From: Pogostemon cablin
Taxonomy: Eukaryota; Streptophyta; Magnoliopsida; Lamiales; Lamiaceae
Direction of reading: 5' to 3'
DNA length: 64,000 bases
Assembly: GCA_023678885.1 (NCBI GenBank)
Contig: CM042979.1
Coordinates: 21,815,513 to 21,879,512 of the forward strand
Below, piece after piece: positions 9,596 to 21,785 of this stretch. The notes beneath the pieces were generated by a model. The model worked only from the letters and a program-made list of their open reading frames with translations, had not been told where the DNA came from and did no database searches. The position numbers were made by a program, and so were the translations under genes. Positions within the stretch are counted from its first letter, which is position 1, and each line of letters begins with the position of its first letter.

Positions 9596-10928
9596 TGTTG
9601 GTGTTCGATCGTTTGGTTAACATGAACCATTCGGGTTCCATATGATTATATATCCAGCGGAAGAAGAAAACATAGAAACATATTACCTTTCACCAGGGTA
9701 TGTTGAAGAAGAAAGATTCCCGCCGACAGCCTGTGCAGCCTTACCGTTTTGGACATAACTCTCTCATCCGATATTGGATTTGAGTGATCTACACGCTAAA
9801 ACTATCCTCTCTTCAGTGGATTTCCAACGATGTATCACACATATAGTTTGGAATTCCACACGATTTTAGAAAAATCATGGAAGTTGACAAACAGCTGCAA
9901 CAAACAACCTTCCGATCTTCTGCTGTATTCCCAAGTCCAATCTTGACGTCGTGTGGGCGATGATCCTCAAGATCTTCTCAATTTGCTGTTCCCTCACCCT
10001 CCTTACTGTGTTAGGCATGATTCACTTTTCAGTTAGGGTTTCCGAACAGCAGGGACAAGGTGGAGAAATTAAAGATGGGCCTCCATTGGGCTTAAGTATC
10101 CGAGCTTAGCCCAAAGCTTATTCTTAAGTCCATTAATAATAATATATACCACTAAAATATTATTACTGCACTACCATTCTAATCCCATAATTACGTTATG
10201 GGCTCCTTATTATTATAAGCCCATTGGTTTCTCCATGTTTAAGATATACAATGCCCATTAATTAATATCTCATCCGAGAGTAGTACCACTCAACCTCATT
10301 ATGTCGGAATAAATCCACCTGCAGGGTTTACATGATAATCCTTATGAGCTCCTCAAGGGGACATCATCAACCTATATCGGACACGGATTCTTTCTATAAT
10401 CAACAGCACACCATAGGGACAACACTATTTCCCAACTCATCGAGTTTGTTGATTTAATTACATGTAAATCTCACCCATTGATGAATCAAAGAAATACATA
10501 TTGCCTTATGTGTCGAAGTTATTGTATAGGGATTAAAAGCACGAACATCCATAATAATTGAGATCAAGTTCTTCTATATAGACAGTACAAGTCGAACGAT
10601 CTCAAGTAGTCCTGCTCAATACACACAAAGTATACTAATGTGATTCTATAGTCAAGACAAACTAATACCAAATCACACTACAACCCTCCTGATAGAGAGT
10701 TCCCGTCTATCTCGGTTGTGAGCATCTGTTTATACTTTATAAGAAAACCGACAATATGATCTCCTGCGTATTATTGCACAACATATTATCTACAGTATAA
10801 AGTAAATGGACTATTGCATCAGACATATAAATTATAAGATGCAATTATTTGATCATTGATTTTCATTTCAAATAAATTGTTAAAACATTGTTCATACTAA
10901 AGCTAGACTTTTAGTATACAATCCAACA
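9596..10928 (-). repeat. R1 3' LTR
   Basis: Starts TGTTGG and ends CCAACA. About 1,333 bp. It shares the shape and much sequence with the LTRs of R2 (46673, 53640) and, in its 5' half (U3 side), those of A and D. No coding is seen. Confidence 0.85.
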
Positions 10929-12500
10929 ATCTCCCACTTATACTAAAAGACTATGCTATCATGTCTTCTGCCATACATCTGATTCCCACTCCCACTAAAC
11001 GACCATCAAAAGCTTTCGTCTTAAGGTCCTTGTGAATGGATTTACTAGGTCATCATCCGATGCAATCTTGGGGACAACAATCTTTCCCTCAACATACGAT
11101 TTCTCATAACGGGTGGTACTTGCGCTCCATGTGTTTAATTGCCTTATGGGCTCGTGATTCCTTCAAGTTTACAAATGCACCATTATCATCAAAATAAATT
11201 ACGATAACCTTCGGCAAACTTAGAAATACTTCGAAGTCCATCATGAAGTTTCTAGAGTCATATAAATACTTTGGTTGCCTCAGAGGCTCCAACTTATCAA
11301 TCTTTCCATGGTGGAGTCCGAAATATATTTTTATATAACACTCCACCATCTTATGACTCTACTTCATAAAATTAAGCACATAACCTTTGAGGTGGATTTA
11401 CTGCCGTCCCTATCTGATTTGAAAAATCTGAATCTATGTAACCCATAAGAAGCAATGAATCTGTTCGGTAAGTCCATATAATTTCTGGTCCTTTTCAGGT
11501 ACATAAGTATATGTCTTACCATAGTTCATCATTCTTATTTCGAGTTACCTTGATACTCACTGACCATGCCTTCGGCAAAACAGATATTCGATCTCATACA
11601 TAGCATTTCTTAGATTAAACTTCCTTATTCATCGAAGCATAAGGAACCGCTTTCATCTCCTTTATCTTCTTTTGTGTTAGGACACATTTCCTTAGATAAA
11701 GTCACATGCTAATACGAGTAAGGATTGTATCATTTCATGAAACTTGAGATAAGCACAACATCCTATCTTGTGATCACCATGATCGCAAGGATATATTTTG
11801 CTTCTCTTAAGTCCTTCATTTCATACTACTTTATCAACCATCCCTATACACCCAAGAATACTCTTTCATTGTCTCCAATGAGTAATATATCATCTACGTA
11901 TAGTACAATAAAAAACACTACATTTCCGTCACTCTTTTCAATACACAAGACATATCCGCGCATTGAATAAATCCGTATGCCTGGATTTCCTCATCAACAT
12001 GGATGTTTCATGATCTTGAAGCTTACTTTATTCCATCGATGGACACCTTTAAGCTTACAATCAAAATGCTCTTAGCCCTATGCAATGAATCAATCTGGTT
12101 GCTTCACATAGATGTCTTCCTTAAGACTTCCAATCAGGAAAGCTGTCTTGACATCAATTTGCTGTACCTCATATTCAATATGAACAACAACAAATAAAAG
12201 AGTCCGAATCGACTTAAGCATAGCTATCGGTGAATTCCCTCATAATCGAATCCTTTCTTTCTGAGTATACCTTTTCACAACAAGCTTTGCTTCCAAGGTT
12301 TTCACCTTACTGTGATCCTCTTTTATTTTGTGTGACCACTTCTAATGGCTTTTACACCATTTAGTGATCCTACAAGCTCCCAAATTTGATTTAAAATCCA
12401 TAGATTATATTTCAAAATTCATTGTAACTTGCTAAGATATCACATTTTTATCTTGTAATGCTACGTCGTATCCGTGGGTCAATTCCATGTTTACTAGGGA
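10929..12500 (-). pseudogene. R1 reverse transcriptase and RNase H remnant
   Basis: RNase H tail: LEPLRQPKYLYDSRNFMMDF, VIYFDDNGAFVNLKESRAHK and AIKHMERKYH (11340-11107). Upstream on the minus strand is the RT active site, reading LYVDDILLIG (YVDD codons at 11889-11900). This is the only copy in the window with the YVDD box intact. Further up, phrases of a VKTAFLIGSLEENIY type can be seen around 12100-12160. Many stops and frameshifts interrupt the frame, so no enzyme could be made. Confidence 0.8.
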
Positions 12501-12990
12501 CCCAGTCTCATGACTCTTCCAAAACATAAATCTTTTGGGTTGTAAAACAATCCCCCCTCCTACGACAAATCACTACATGCAATTGTGTATCATATATGAC
12601 GCGCGATGCAGTTTACCTTGTATTATATCCTTTTGTACAATTTGTACTAATGCTTTGTGTTTTCCCTCTCACTTTCTTTAGAACAACTTATACATGGATA
12701 TATGATTTAATACGTAGTCCTTTTCCAAAAATCTAGTGTTTGTGTAAACAATCACCCTTCGATCTTTTGGACTAAATAAATCAATACCCTCCATTTTTCT
12801 AGGATATCCCACAAACAGACAAACGTTATATGACATGCTGTTTCTAGGGCATACTTATAAAATGAATTTAGTAATTCCAAATAATTCATCATCTATCTAA
12901 TCATTTTCATAAGAGTCTTTCTCTTATTAGGATTAGAAGACGTATTATTAATTACTATTTGTTGCATCCGTGGGATAAAGATGATTTAAG
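12501..12990 (-). pseudogene. R1 integrase remnant with internal deletion
   Basis: On the minus strand a tyrosine-alanine-leucine-glutamate phrase (YALET) is followed after a few residues by VCLFVGYPRKM (about 12860-12800). The roughly 50 codons that normally lie between them are absent, as in all other copies of this family here. The sequence then jumps near 12912 to a pre-integrase segment and ends. Confidence 0.7.
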
Positions 12991-13302
12991 AAAGAAGCAT
13001 GTTATCCAAAGAAACTCGATAAATCCATGGTTTGATTATGTTTAGTGCTTGTGAGTTAAGAAAAGAAAGGAAAAATGAGAAGTGAAGGAACTGAAATAGA
13101 TTATCATCTCTTTGGTTACTTACACTTGTTGAATCACTCTTATCTAAAATTTTCCTACCCATTTCAAAGAGTCTAACATTACAACTGAAGATAAAAGACC
13201 TTTTTGATCACTTTTAATTGCAGATATTTTTATCAGAAGTTTGCCAAGGCCTTCTTTTGAACTTTTTAGATCCAAGCTACGGGTCGGTCCTCAATCGACA
13301 TC
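12991..13302 (+). mobile_element. Athila 3' untranslated fragment
   Basis: Non-coding. Contains a CTAACATTACAAC-like phrase followed by ACCTTTTTGATC (13168-13210), which aligns with 21378-21414 and 31235-31279 in the other Athila 3' regions. It is probably the remains of copy I beyond the R1 insertion, with a deletion. It ends near 13260-13302, where a copia 3' end begins. Confidence 0.55.
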
Positions 13303-13560
13303 TAGCTTGAGGGGGGTGATAGACAGACGTATACTACTGAAGATAATAAGGGATAATATGGGTTAATGTAGTCTCCAAAACTTAGGACTTCTATTAGATA
13401 TTTCATGTATAGGTATTTGCATAACTTTTTAAATTTCAAATTGTAACATGTAACTCTATAAATTCGTTGAATGAAATCACCACAGTAGTGCAAATTCTGT
13501 AAATCTTATAGGTGGGATTAGCTTAAATAAGCATACACAATCTATAGTGATTAGATCATT
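13303..13560 (+). repeat. Copia-type polypurine tract and partial 3' LTR, unrelated family
   Basis: AGCTTGAGGGGGG (13303-13316) is a typical Ty1/copia polypurine tract, followed by TGATAGACAG at 13317 as an LTR start. A TATA-like CTATAAATTCG lies at 13454. The LTR end is not recognisable, so the right border is approximate. It is not similar to the A/R2 family LTRs. Confidence 0.5.
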
Positions 13561-13611
13561 TTCAGCTTTGTAGTCTTCTGCACGGTTTTCGTTGATCATT
13601 AAGCATTATTA

Positions 13612-14440
13612 AGCTTTTTTTTATCAAGCAAAATTTATTAAATTAGAAAAATGTGTTACATAGGCACAAGGGGTGCTTCAACCCTTGCAACTCATCATAC
13701 ACTACAACAATACTATTTCAATCATTCTCCACTATTTTGAAAGTTAAAGACTAGCTTGCCGCATTTATTAATTGACAACAGTTCCGAGGTTACTTATACC
13801 ACTCCAAATCACTAATATTACGTATTTCAATCATCTTAAATGAAAGCCATGACCAAGATCATACTTTAGCCTTGTAGACAATCTTCTTTAAAATCAATGA
13901 GTGTCCATTGAAAATAAGTTATTCCTATAACTCACATTATCCAACTGCGATCCATATTATTGAAGCTATGAGAACTCCTTTCCTGCCATCCAAGTTTTCA
14001 CCATGTTGGAGAAAATTAATGATAGGATGCACATGAAGTACTATATCCACACCCAACCAAACTTGAATTTGATGCCAAATCTTCCATGATAGATGAGACA
14101 CATTTTCATATTACGTGCAACCCCACGAGCAATGCATATGTTCTGGATTTGAAATTATGCAAATTTGATTAAGCATGTCTCTTGTTGCAATATCTCATGT
14201 AGCAACTTCCATATGATAGCTTGAAATCTTCTAGGTGCAAAATAATTTCAGAATCTATGAAATGCTAATTTTGCAATCTGCATTTTCGTATTAACCTTCT
14301 GCCATTTTTCATTTTGCAAGTATGCACTCTTTGTTGTAAATAGGCTGTTCGAGGAGTGTTTCCACCGCCATATCTTATTCATTAGGTTTCATCACAACCC
14401 TGCTAAAGCAATCAAGAAGTTCATTAGCATAACCATATTC
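13612..14440 (-). mobile_element. LINE C, 5'-truncated, minus strand (3' end of ORF2)
   Basis: A poly-T run at 13617-13622 on the plus strand is the poly(A) tail. On the minus strand the region codes, with frameshifts, for a zf-RVT-like C-terminus: IWKLLHEILQQET, a Cys/His-containing stretch, IWHQIQVWLGVDI, HPIINFLQHGENLDGRKG, LIASIIWIAVG, and LILKKIVYKAKVWSWSW-like text. This matches the end of plant LINE ORF2. The 5' limit near 14440 is approximate, and no clear target duplication was found. Confidence 0.6.
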
Positions 14441-15190
14441 TAGTATCCTTAATACTTTATTGTCAAGCTTAATTGATCAGTTCATCATCTGTTGTATTCA
14501 ATTAATCAATAAAGAATCCCTATCACCCATAGTGGATTAAATCCAAGAGTGATCGAACCATTTAAAAATCTTAAGAGTTCTTCTATTAGTTTTAAATTTC
14601 ATTATTTAGTTTTCATTCATCAAAACGTATGAGAGGTTTGACTGTATTCTTGATTCATTTTGAGTTGCAACCGAGAGAGTTGAGAGCTTCAAGATTCATA
14701 ACAAGTATAATAAGTTGAGTCACACACTCCACTGGAACTTGGAAGCTCCACAATGATGATGATCAATAGCTCATATGCGAAATACCCTTGTGCATGATGG
14801 AAAGCCAAGACGTGTTGGGTTTGATCGACGGCCAAATGATGGAACTACAGACGTTAAAATGTAATGAATTTTAATTGTTTAGGTGTCACACTTATGTCAG
14901 GAACCCATTTTTTTAACAAAAAAACCCAATATCCGAGAAAAATATCGTATATTGGGTGTGTTTTTCAACAATACTAAAAGGTGGGGTACTTTTTTATAAT
15001 TTCTCAAATGTGAAAACTAATTTACAATAGGAGTAAAGTTCATGATTTTTGTTGCAATTAAACCTATATATACTTGACATTTTTCAAAAGATTTGATAAT
15101 AATGAGCCTTTTGAGATCACTATACGGGACATCTATCTCATTCCCTATGAAATTTACACTAAAAATGTCCAATTATATTTAAATCAGATT
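14441..15190. other. Non-coding AT-rich spacer
   Basis: No gene or known element is seen. A 9-bp inverted repeat (ACCCAATAT at 14924-14932 and ATATTGGGT at 14949-14957) forms a hairpin in A-rich sequence. It could be a MITE remnant or chance. Confidence 0.4.
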
Positions 15191-15255
15191 CTGGCTAAAA
15201 AAATAAACTATACATAGTTCCAGATTAAAATTATTTCCTATTAGATCACATAAAT

Positions 15256-15558
15256 TTGGACTCAGGTCTTGAAGTCAGTGGTGAAGCCCATGAAGGAATT
15301 AATTTGGTAGTGGATTTAAGTGACCATCTTTCAAATGGGCCAACTATTCAGTTTAACCCAGATCCAAATAAAACCTTAATACCTGAAGATTCTAAGCTTA
15401 TTCTTATCTACAAAGAGACAACTTCGGCAGCTAGTTACGAAGAAGAGAACAACTCCTATCTTGCTCCTCATAATTATGCAATTGTGGAATCTTTGACAAA
15501 GTTGAATTCGTCCCCTATTCAAGGTAACTGGAAGCAAACAATGGCTAAAAAGAATGTC
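15256..15558 (+). pseudogene. LINE A ORF1 C-terminal remnant
   Basis: A 101-codon open stretch, acidic and Asn/Ser-rich, ending at TGA 15559-15561, about 220 bp before the ORF2 start. It lacks any recognisable domain. Its place directly upstream of an endonuclease ORF identifies it as the variable tail of ORF1 (a nucleic-acid-binding protein in plant LINEs). The true start is upstream and lost. Confidence 0.55.
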
Positions 15559-15780
15559 TGAGATGGAGATTATATGCAATAGAATCAAATGAATGACCTA
15601 AAAATTCAAGAAATTTCCAAAGAGTTTAAAAGAGCGTAGGAAGTTGGTAAGAGTATTGGGCTTATTAGTAAGATCTCAGATGAAGAAATAATCTAACATA
15701 TGGAGATTTTAGAAAGGAAAGTGGGCAATGAAGAAGAAGGGACAGAAAACGGCAAAGAAGGGGGTGAAAAAATTCTCTAA

Positions 15781-17036
15781 ATGAAGATTCTCAGCTAAAA
15801 TGGTAGAGGACTCGGGAAGAAGGCAATGAGAAGGGAGGTAAGACAGTTAATTCAGAAACTTAGAATAGATTTTTGTTGTCTGCAAGAAACAAAGTTAGAA
15901 ACTATGTCAGAGATTGTTTGCAAATTCTTATGGGGCAATTCAAATTTCGATTGGGCTTTCAAGGCTTCGAAGGGTAGACCGAGAGGAATTGTATCAATTT
16001 GGAATTCTGATTATTTTTGCAAGACTACCTCATGGTTTATTTGTGGTATGCTGGTTGTTAATGAATTTTTTGTTGATGATGGAAAGGTATGCTGGTTGTT
16101 AATGGATATTTTGCTGATGACGGAAAGCAGGGGGTTTTTATCAATGTTTATGCTCCGTGTTCTTATGTTGAGAAAATGCAATTGTGAGATTCTATCAGGT
16201 TGGTGATTGAACAATATGGGAAGGCTTCTATTATAGTACGAGATTTCAATGCCATATGCAATGCGGAGGAAAGGGTAGGAAAGGGAGATGTAGGAGATAA
16301 TAGAGATATGACGCACTTTGATGATTTTGTCAATAAATGCAATTTAATAGATATGCCTCGGGTGGTCAAAGATTAATCACTTGGTATCGTACAGAGGGAA
16401 CTTGTAAAAGTAAGCTGGATCGGATCATGGTGAATTCAGAATGGATTTCGAAGTGGCTAAATCAGAATTTGAGAGGCTTGAGGCGTACATTGTCAGATCA
16501 TTGCCCAATATATCTAGTAAACTCACATAAAGATTGGGGGACTCGTCCTTTTAAATTCATAAATAGTTGGTTGGAGCACCCAAACTTCAAAGAAATTTTC
16601 CAGAGCAAGTGGAATAGCTACCAAATCGATGGGTGGGCAGCTTTTACATTGAAGGAAAAATAAAAAAAATTCAGAAACGACCTGAGGGTGTGGAACGAAG
16701 AAGTTTTTGGTATTATAGAACACAACATTGAAGAGAAAAAAAGAGATTGAAAAATGTGGGATCAGATAGATGACACACTTGGTCTAGAGGAACGTGAGGT
16801 TATCTTACACAATAAATGCTCGACAGAACTTCTTAGAAATATGAATTAGCAAGAAAGCTTTTTGTTTCAGAAAGAAAAGATGAAATGGATACGTGAAGGG
16901 GATGTGAACACTAACTTCTTACACAATTGGATAAATAAGCAGAGGAAATTAAATGAGATTGATGGCCTATTTTTCAATGGGGTATGGACAGATTCAGTAG
17001 ATGGAGTTAAGAATGGAATTCAAACTCACTTCTTAG
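15781..17036 (+). pseudogene. LINE A ORF2: endonuclease and start of reverse transcriptase
   Basis: ORF2 starts at ATG 15781 with MKILS, a stop in place of the usual Trp, then NGRGLG, the AP-endonuclease opening. CLQETKLE follows at 15877-15900. Further endonuclease blocks are GRPRGIVSIW, INVYAPCSYVEK (frameshifted), RDFNAI (family GDFNA), SKLDRIMVN (16411-16437) and SDHCPIY (16494-16514). The linker KMKWIREGDVNTNFLHNWIN (16880-16939) leads into RT and stops at the LINE B junction. A 41-bp tandem duplication (16045-16126) disrupts the endonuclease. Dead from multiple stops and frameshifts. Confidence 0.85.
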
Positions 17037-18955
17037 TGCTTGAGCAGATGAATTTTAGCAGTAAATGGAGGAGGTGGGTCAAAGAGTGTTTAAGTTCTAC
17101 TTCAGTCTCTGTTCTAGTCAATGGATGCCCGATGACAGAATTTATCCCTGGCAAAGGCTTGAGGCAAGGAGATCCTTTATCCCCATTTCTTTTCTTGGTG
17201 GCAGCTGAAGGCATTAGAAATTTTGTTAGAAGGGCAAGTGAGAGTCATTTATACACTCCGTTGAAAATTGGGTATAACATGATTAATTTGGAAATTCTTC
17301 AGTTTGCAGATGGTATGGTTTTCTTTAACGATGACAGTAGGGGAAGTCTTTATACTTTGAAGGCATTGCTGAGATGGGTTGAGCTAGCATCGGGATTGAA
17401 GACTAATTTTCTTAAGAGTACAATGTTCTTATTCAAAAAAGATGAAAATGCCCGCATCGAAGAAGCTACACACCTCCTCAATTGCAAATTAGGTCACCTA
17501 CCTTTCAAGTATTTGGGAATTCTTGTGGGCACAGGTACAAAGGATAGAAGAATTTGGTAACCAGTGGTGGAAAAACTTCAAAATAAGCTAGTTAAGTGGA
17601 AATCCAAGAATTTGTTATTAGCAGGGCGGGCCACTCTTATCAATGTTGTCCTCAGCGCCATTCCAACCTTCATGCTATCTTTCTATCGAGCTCCTAAATA
17701 TATCATTCACGCCTTAATTAGCATTCAAATAAGATTCTTATGGGGAGAAAGAGATGAGAAGAAAAAGATTAATTTGGTTAAGTGGAAGAAAATATGCGCA
17801 CCCAAAGAGAATGGAGGTCTTGGTGTCAAAGATATTGAATGTTTTAATGTTTCTCTTCTTGGAAAATGGAGGTGGAAGTTTTACACTGCATCCAACCTTT
17901 TCTAGCACAAAATTTTAGTGTCAAAATATGGAGATTTAGCTTAATTAGCTAGAATGGAGAACGACAATGGTGGGAGGATAAAAGGGAGAGGGAAGTGGTC
18001 GGGATGGTTCAAGGACCTATTTAAAATTTTTGAAGAGAGTTGAGGGGATTGGATGACAATGTATCTGGAGAGAAAACTTGGAAATGGAGAGGAGATTATT
18101 TTTTTGGAAAGATGTGTGGTATGGTGGAATAACTCTATGTGAGAGGTTTCCCCCATCTTTTCTTGTTGTCTACGGGAAGAGGAAATGTAGTGAGGGAAAT
18201 GGGATGAGGAAGGACTGTGGCACTAGAATCTTTCATGGAGACGGAATTTATATGATTGGGAACTTTCATCTTCTTTAGAATTATTGAATATTTTGAATAG
18301 ATTCAAACCGGGAGTTAACATGAAGGACCATTGGGTTTGGACTCGAGAGAGCAATGGAATATATTCAGTTAAATCCGCATACTTGGTGTTGAGTGAAAGT
18401 AACCAAGACAATGTCTCATCAAGAGGTGATAATATTTGTAGCAGAATGTGGAAAGGTAATGATCCGGGGAAGATTAAGTATCTTGCGTGGAGAATCTTCA
18501 AAGGTAGGGCTCCTACAAAGGTTAACCTTGCAAAACGTGGAGTAATTGTTGGTAGTAGTAGCTGTCCATTGTGTAATGATGCTGAGGAAACTGAAGAACA
18601 CCTATTCTTTGGTTGTACCTCAACATACTCTTTATGGGCATTGATGAGGAAGTGGCTCGGTATTTATTCTGCAGGCATCATCACCCCTACCCTTAACTTT
18701 GAAATACATGCTGGATACAAACCAAAAGGAGTCAAAGCGGCAAACAGGAATGCTCTTTGGTTAGGTGTAGTGTGGAGCGTATGGAAATGGCGCAATGGAG
18801 TGGTGTTTGAAGGAGTTACAAGGCATATTAAGGAGGTTTTTGAACAGCTTATCTACAAAATGTGGAATTGGATTAAGATTAAAGGTGATATCAGAACTCA
18901 TTATTGTTTGAATGATTGGTCCTCCAATCCAATAATTTGTCTCACGAGTAGTTGA
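17037..18955 (+). pseudogene. LINE B ORF2: C-terminal RT and zf-RVT domain
   Basis: RT blocks: SVSVLVNGCPMTEFIPGKG, LRQGDPLSPFLFLVAAEGI (17158-17214), then the active site reading FADGMVFF (17303-17326), where family members have YADD or FADD. The second Asp is Gly. SGLKTNFLKS, LPFKYLGILVG, and (17564-17905) LVKWKSKNLLLAGRATLI with FLWGERDEKKKINLVKWKKI follow. The C-terminal zinc-binding part (18284-18955) has YSVKSAYLVL, the Cys/His signature CPLCN...EEHLFFGC (18562-18616) and LWALMRKWLGI. Stops at 17558, 17903 and around 17941-18280 break the frame. Confidence 0.88.
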
Positions 18956-19072
18956 TGGTTTTAAGAAGGAGTTGGTTTGCACTATTTTCGTAAGGGATAT
19001 ATTTGATGTTTTTTCTCTCTCATTGTAAGGGATGAGTACCCCTTGTACTCAACTTTTGGATGTTTCAAAAAA
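17037..19072 (+). mobile_element. LINE B, 5'-truncated, inserted in LINE A
   Basis: Begins abruptly inside RT (LEQMNFSSKWRRWVKECLSS) and ends in a 3' untranslated tail with a short poly(A) (19067-19072). It is flanked by 9-bp direct repeats ACTTCTTAG (17028-17036 and 19073-19081). The 5' truncation, poly(A) and target duplication are the standard outcome of target-primed reverse transcription. Confidence 0.9.
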
Positions 19073-19788
19073 ACTTCTTAGAACATTTCAAGTCTAATCG
19101 CCGCTCGTGTATAAGCATGTCTAATTTGTTGATAGCACAAAGAGTTGACGAGTGCAGCAACCAAATGCTCACGTCCAGTTTCACAGAAGAGGAGGTTAAA
19201 GATGCAATATGGTCTTGCGAATCTAATCATAGCCCATGACCAGATGGGTTTACTTTTGGATTTATTAAAGATCAGTGGGACTTGCTTAAGGAAGGAATTA
19301 TGGAAATAATGCATGACTTCCACTGGAATGGCAGGCTAGTAAAAGGGCTCAATCCATCATTCATTGTTCTTATCCTGAAGAAGGAAAACTGCTACACATT
19401 AGATGATTTTCGCCCTATATCCTTGATAGGCTATCAATAAAAGATCTTAGCAAAAACATTGGCTAGAAGATTAAACAAGGTGATGGATTCTTTAATGTCA
19501 AAAAATAAACAACCTTCATTGGTGGTCATCAAATTCTTGACGGAGTTGTGGTTCTTAATGAGATATTAGATGAGGCAAAATGGAAAAGGCTAAGCAGATT
19601 CATTTTTAAGATTGACTTTGCCAAGGCATACGACTCAGTTGAATGGGATTATTTTGATCAAATAATGGATTGTATGGGGTTTAACAGTACATGAATAGAT
19701 GATGGAATGTATCTCAACAGCTTCAGCCTCAGTAATAGTTAATGGCAGCCCAACTGAAGAAATTCAACTAGAACGTGTTCTTAGAAAG
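19073..19788 (+). pseudogene. LINE A, continuation: central reverse transcriptase
   Basis: Continues directly from 17036 and supplies the RT part missing there: EEVKDAIWSCESNHSP, DGFTFGFIKDQWDLL, FIVLILKKENCYTLDDFRPI (19363-19423), SLIGYQ, KILAKTLARRLNKVMDSL, and the first catalytic block FKIDFAKAYDSVEWDYFD (19604-19657). It then reaches a VIVNGSPTEEIQL-like phrase near 19745. Several stops and a frameshift are present. After ERVLRKK (expected ERGLRQG) the sequence becomes Athila near 19788, so the LINE A 3' end is lost. Confidence 0.85.
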
Positions 19789-20413
19789 AAGACTGACTAC
19801 GATCCTTAGTGATGGCAATCGATTGATGAATACTTTGGTGCATGAAGTGATGCCAACAACGTGCTTGAGGAGAGGATCTTGGAGGTCTGTTTATGATCTG
19901 TATACTGCAGGGATGTATCAGGAGTTGCAACGGATTATAGATCAAGATCAACAAAGGTAGTAAGAGCCGCAGTAGCAGCAGCCTCATCGCGAAGAGCACG
20001 AGGAAGAGCATGATGAGATGCATGAGGAGGAGCCTATCCATCTGGGGATGGATATCCCGCAACAGCATGAGATGCCACCACCACTATATCCAGCTCAGCC
20101 ACAGCAGCAGTACTGGGGCAGTCCTGAAGAGTATTACAGGGAGCAGTTTAGGTTGATGAATGAGCACTTTACCAACCTGAACAACAATTAGAAAGAGACG
20201 AACTGCCAGCTGGGCTTGCTTACCACTAGGTATGCCATGCTCGATTTGATATATAACGCACTTCATGCTAACTACGTGGTAATGGATCAGAGATTAGGGG
20301 ATTTGAATGATAATTATAAAGTTCTGGATAGGAAGGTGAATACCCTACAGAGAGACTTCTATGATTGGTGCAGGGGCGAAGATGATGATGATGATGATGC
20401 TCCGGAAGAGTAG
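19789..20413 (+). pseudogene. ATHILA ORF-1-like protein, C-terminal part (copy II)
   Basis: Corresponds to the end of the frame at 9180-9595. MNTLVHEVMPTTCLRRGSWR and SVYDLYTAGMYQEL match the same places in copy I, followed by a Gln/Glu/His-rich low-complexity tail (19955-20115). Then come EEYYREQFRLMNEHFTNLNN and a coiled-coil-like stretch (20216-20375). The protein ends with an Asp run and DAPEE at the TAG 20411-20413. This gives the natural C-terminus that copy I lacks. Stops at 19958-19975 and 20188 break it. Function unknown. Confidence 0.65.
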
Positions 20414-21785
20414 AGGGCGCCGTGTTTTTCATCTTATATATTTCATCTCATTCTCCTTCTCTTTTTCTATTTACCGGATTGGTATTTCTGGTGTGAGTGC
20501 CATGTACATATATTGATATTCTGACTTGAGGTTGGATTGGTTGGTGATACTTGTTTTGATTGATATGTTGTTCTTTGCTAAGTATGTTGCATTCGTATTT
20601 TGCATGTGTTGATTTTGTTGATGAGAAGCATGTATAACTTGTTAAATATGTGGAGTTCATTGTGGAATTAATCTTGATTATATGCTTTGAGGAGTGCTTA
20701 GGAATCTATTACCCATGTGAGAATTTGAGCCTTATGAAATTATGCTACATCCATGCATGATAGTTTATTCTTGTGAGAATCATTCATATGATCGTATTCT
20801 AGAACTTAGCTTGGAGTCTTGTGTGAGACTTATGATTAATTAGTTATTAGGACATGATCTTAGGCCATCATTGTTTGTTTAAGTAACTTAGCTAAATTTT
20901 ACCTTCCCTTGCATTGTATAAATCATTGGAAGCCCTGTTGAGCCTTTAAAAGCTTTTTCTTTGGCTAGCCTTGATAAAAAGCCTTATTCATCCTTTGCTT
21001 GAGCCTTGTTGAATACCCTATTCATTAGTAGAGAGTTGGGGTGAATGAATGCTAGCTTGAATTTGAATAAAAGGAAGAAAATTTTGGTTGAGTGATATGA
21101 GGAAAAGAAAAGGATGGTTAAATCTTGTTTAGGGGTAGTTCCTTAAACCGGTACCCCGACTGCTTAGAAGGGTAGTGCCCGAAATTGGTACCCTTGTACC
21201 TTGAAGAAAGAAGAAATAAAGATGTTGATGCCAGCGTGAAGAAGGAAAAGTAGAATTGCAAAGATCATGAGAGTAAGATGGAGAAGATGAAGCTGTTTGT
21301 TGAAAAGCAAAAATTCCAAGGTAATTCTCTACTAGTGAATTAGTCACTTTATCTATATTTTCTTAACTTTACCAAAGAGCCAACATTACAACCCAAAAAC
21401 AAGTCCTTTGTGATCCTAGTAACAAGGTGATTATAACTTGATTTTTAAGACCCTTGCCAAGCTTATGATTACGCGGGAGTATGAATTGAAATTGAGCGTA
21501 TATACTAACCCATTAAAGTGTACATCTTTTACACTTGAGAGCAAGAGTAAACACTTATCTTGTGAGCTAGATGACTTTGTACTCCGAAGTATATTATAAT
21601 TGAGTGATGTTTTGCATGAATGAAATATATGACGTGAGTGATACTTGTTTTAAGTTGATGGAATTTCATGTGTAGGTATGTATTGTACTTGACTAGATGG
21701 ACTTGTGAAATTTACACTTACTCTTATGGTTTGATTTTGTTGCCTCTGGACGTGCAACAAGTAAGTTTGGGGATTAATATTGTAC
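20414..21785 (+). mobile_element. Athila 3' untranslated region and polypurine tract (copy II)
   Basis: Non-coding. Aligns with 30520-31613 over conserved phrases such as GAGAATTTGAGCCTTAT/GAGATTTTGAGCCTTAT, ATTCTAGAACTT, CTTAGGCCATC/TTTAGGCCATC, CCAAAGAGCCAACATTACA and ACATCTTTTACACTTGAG. It ends in the polypurine tract GTAAGTTTGGGGA (21761-21773). No LTR of the 31615 type follows. Instead there is a junction near 21785. Confidence 0.65.

Larger units (their letters stand above)
9596..12990 (-). mobile_element. Ty1/copia element R1, 5'-truncated, minus strand
   Basis: Holds one LTR (9596-10928) followed by the reverse complement of the polypurine tract (10929-10939), RNase H, RT and a shortened integrase. 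The internal part jumps at about 12912 from integrase to the pre-integrase region and stops near 12990. Most of gag, the leader and the 5' LTR are therefore missing. It interrupts the ATHILA-like ORF at 9595. No matching target duplication is seen because the far end is lost. It belongs to the same family as copies A, C, R2 and D. Confidence 0.85.
15191..17036 (+). mobile_element. LINE A, 5' part
   Basis: Plant L1-type non-LTR retrotransposon. Contains the tail of ORF1, the endonuclease and the start of RT. It resumes at 19073 after the LINE B insertion. The ACTTCTTAG at 17028-17036 is repeated at 19073-19081, marking the insertion site of LINE B. The left end is not clearly defined. Confidence 0.85.
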
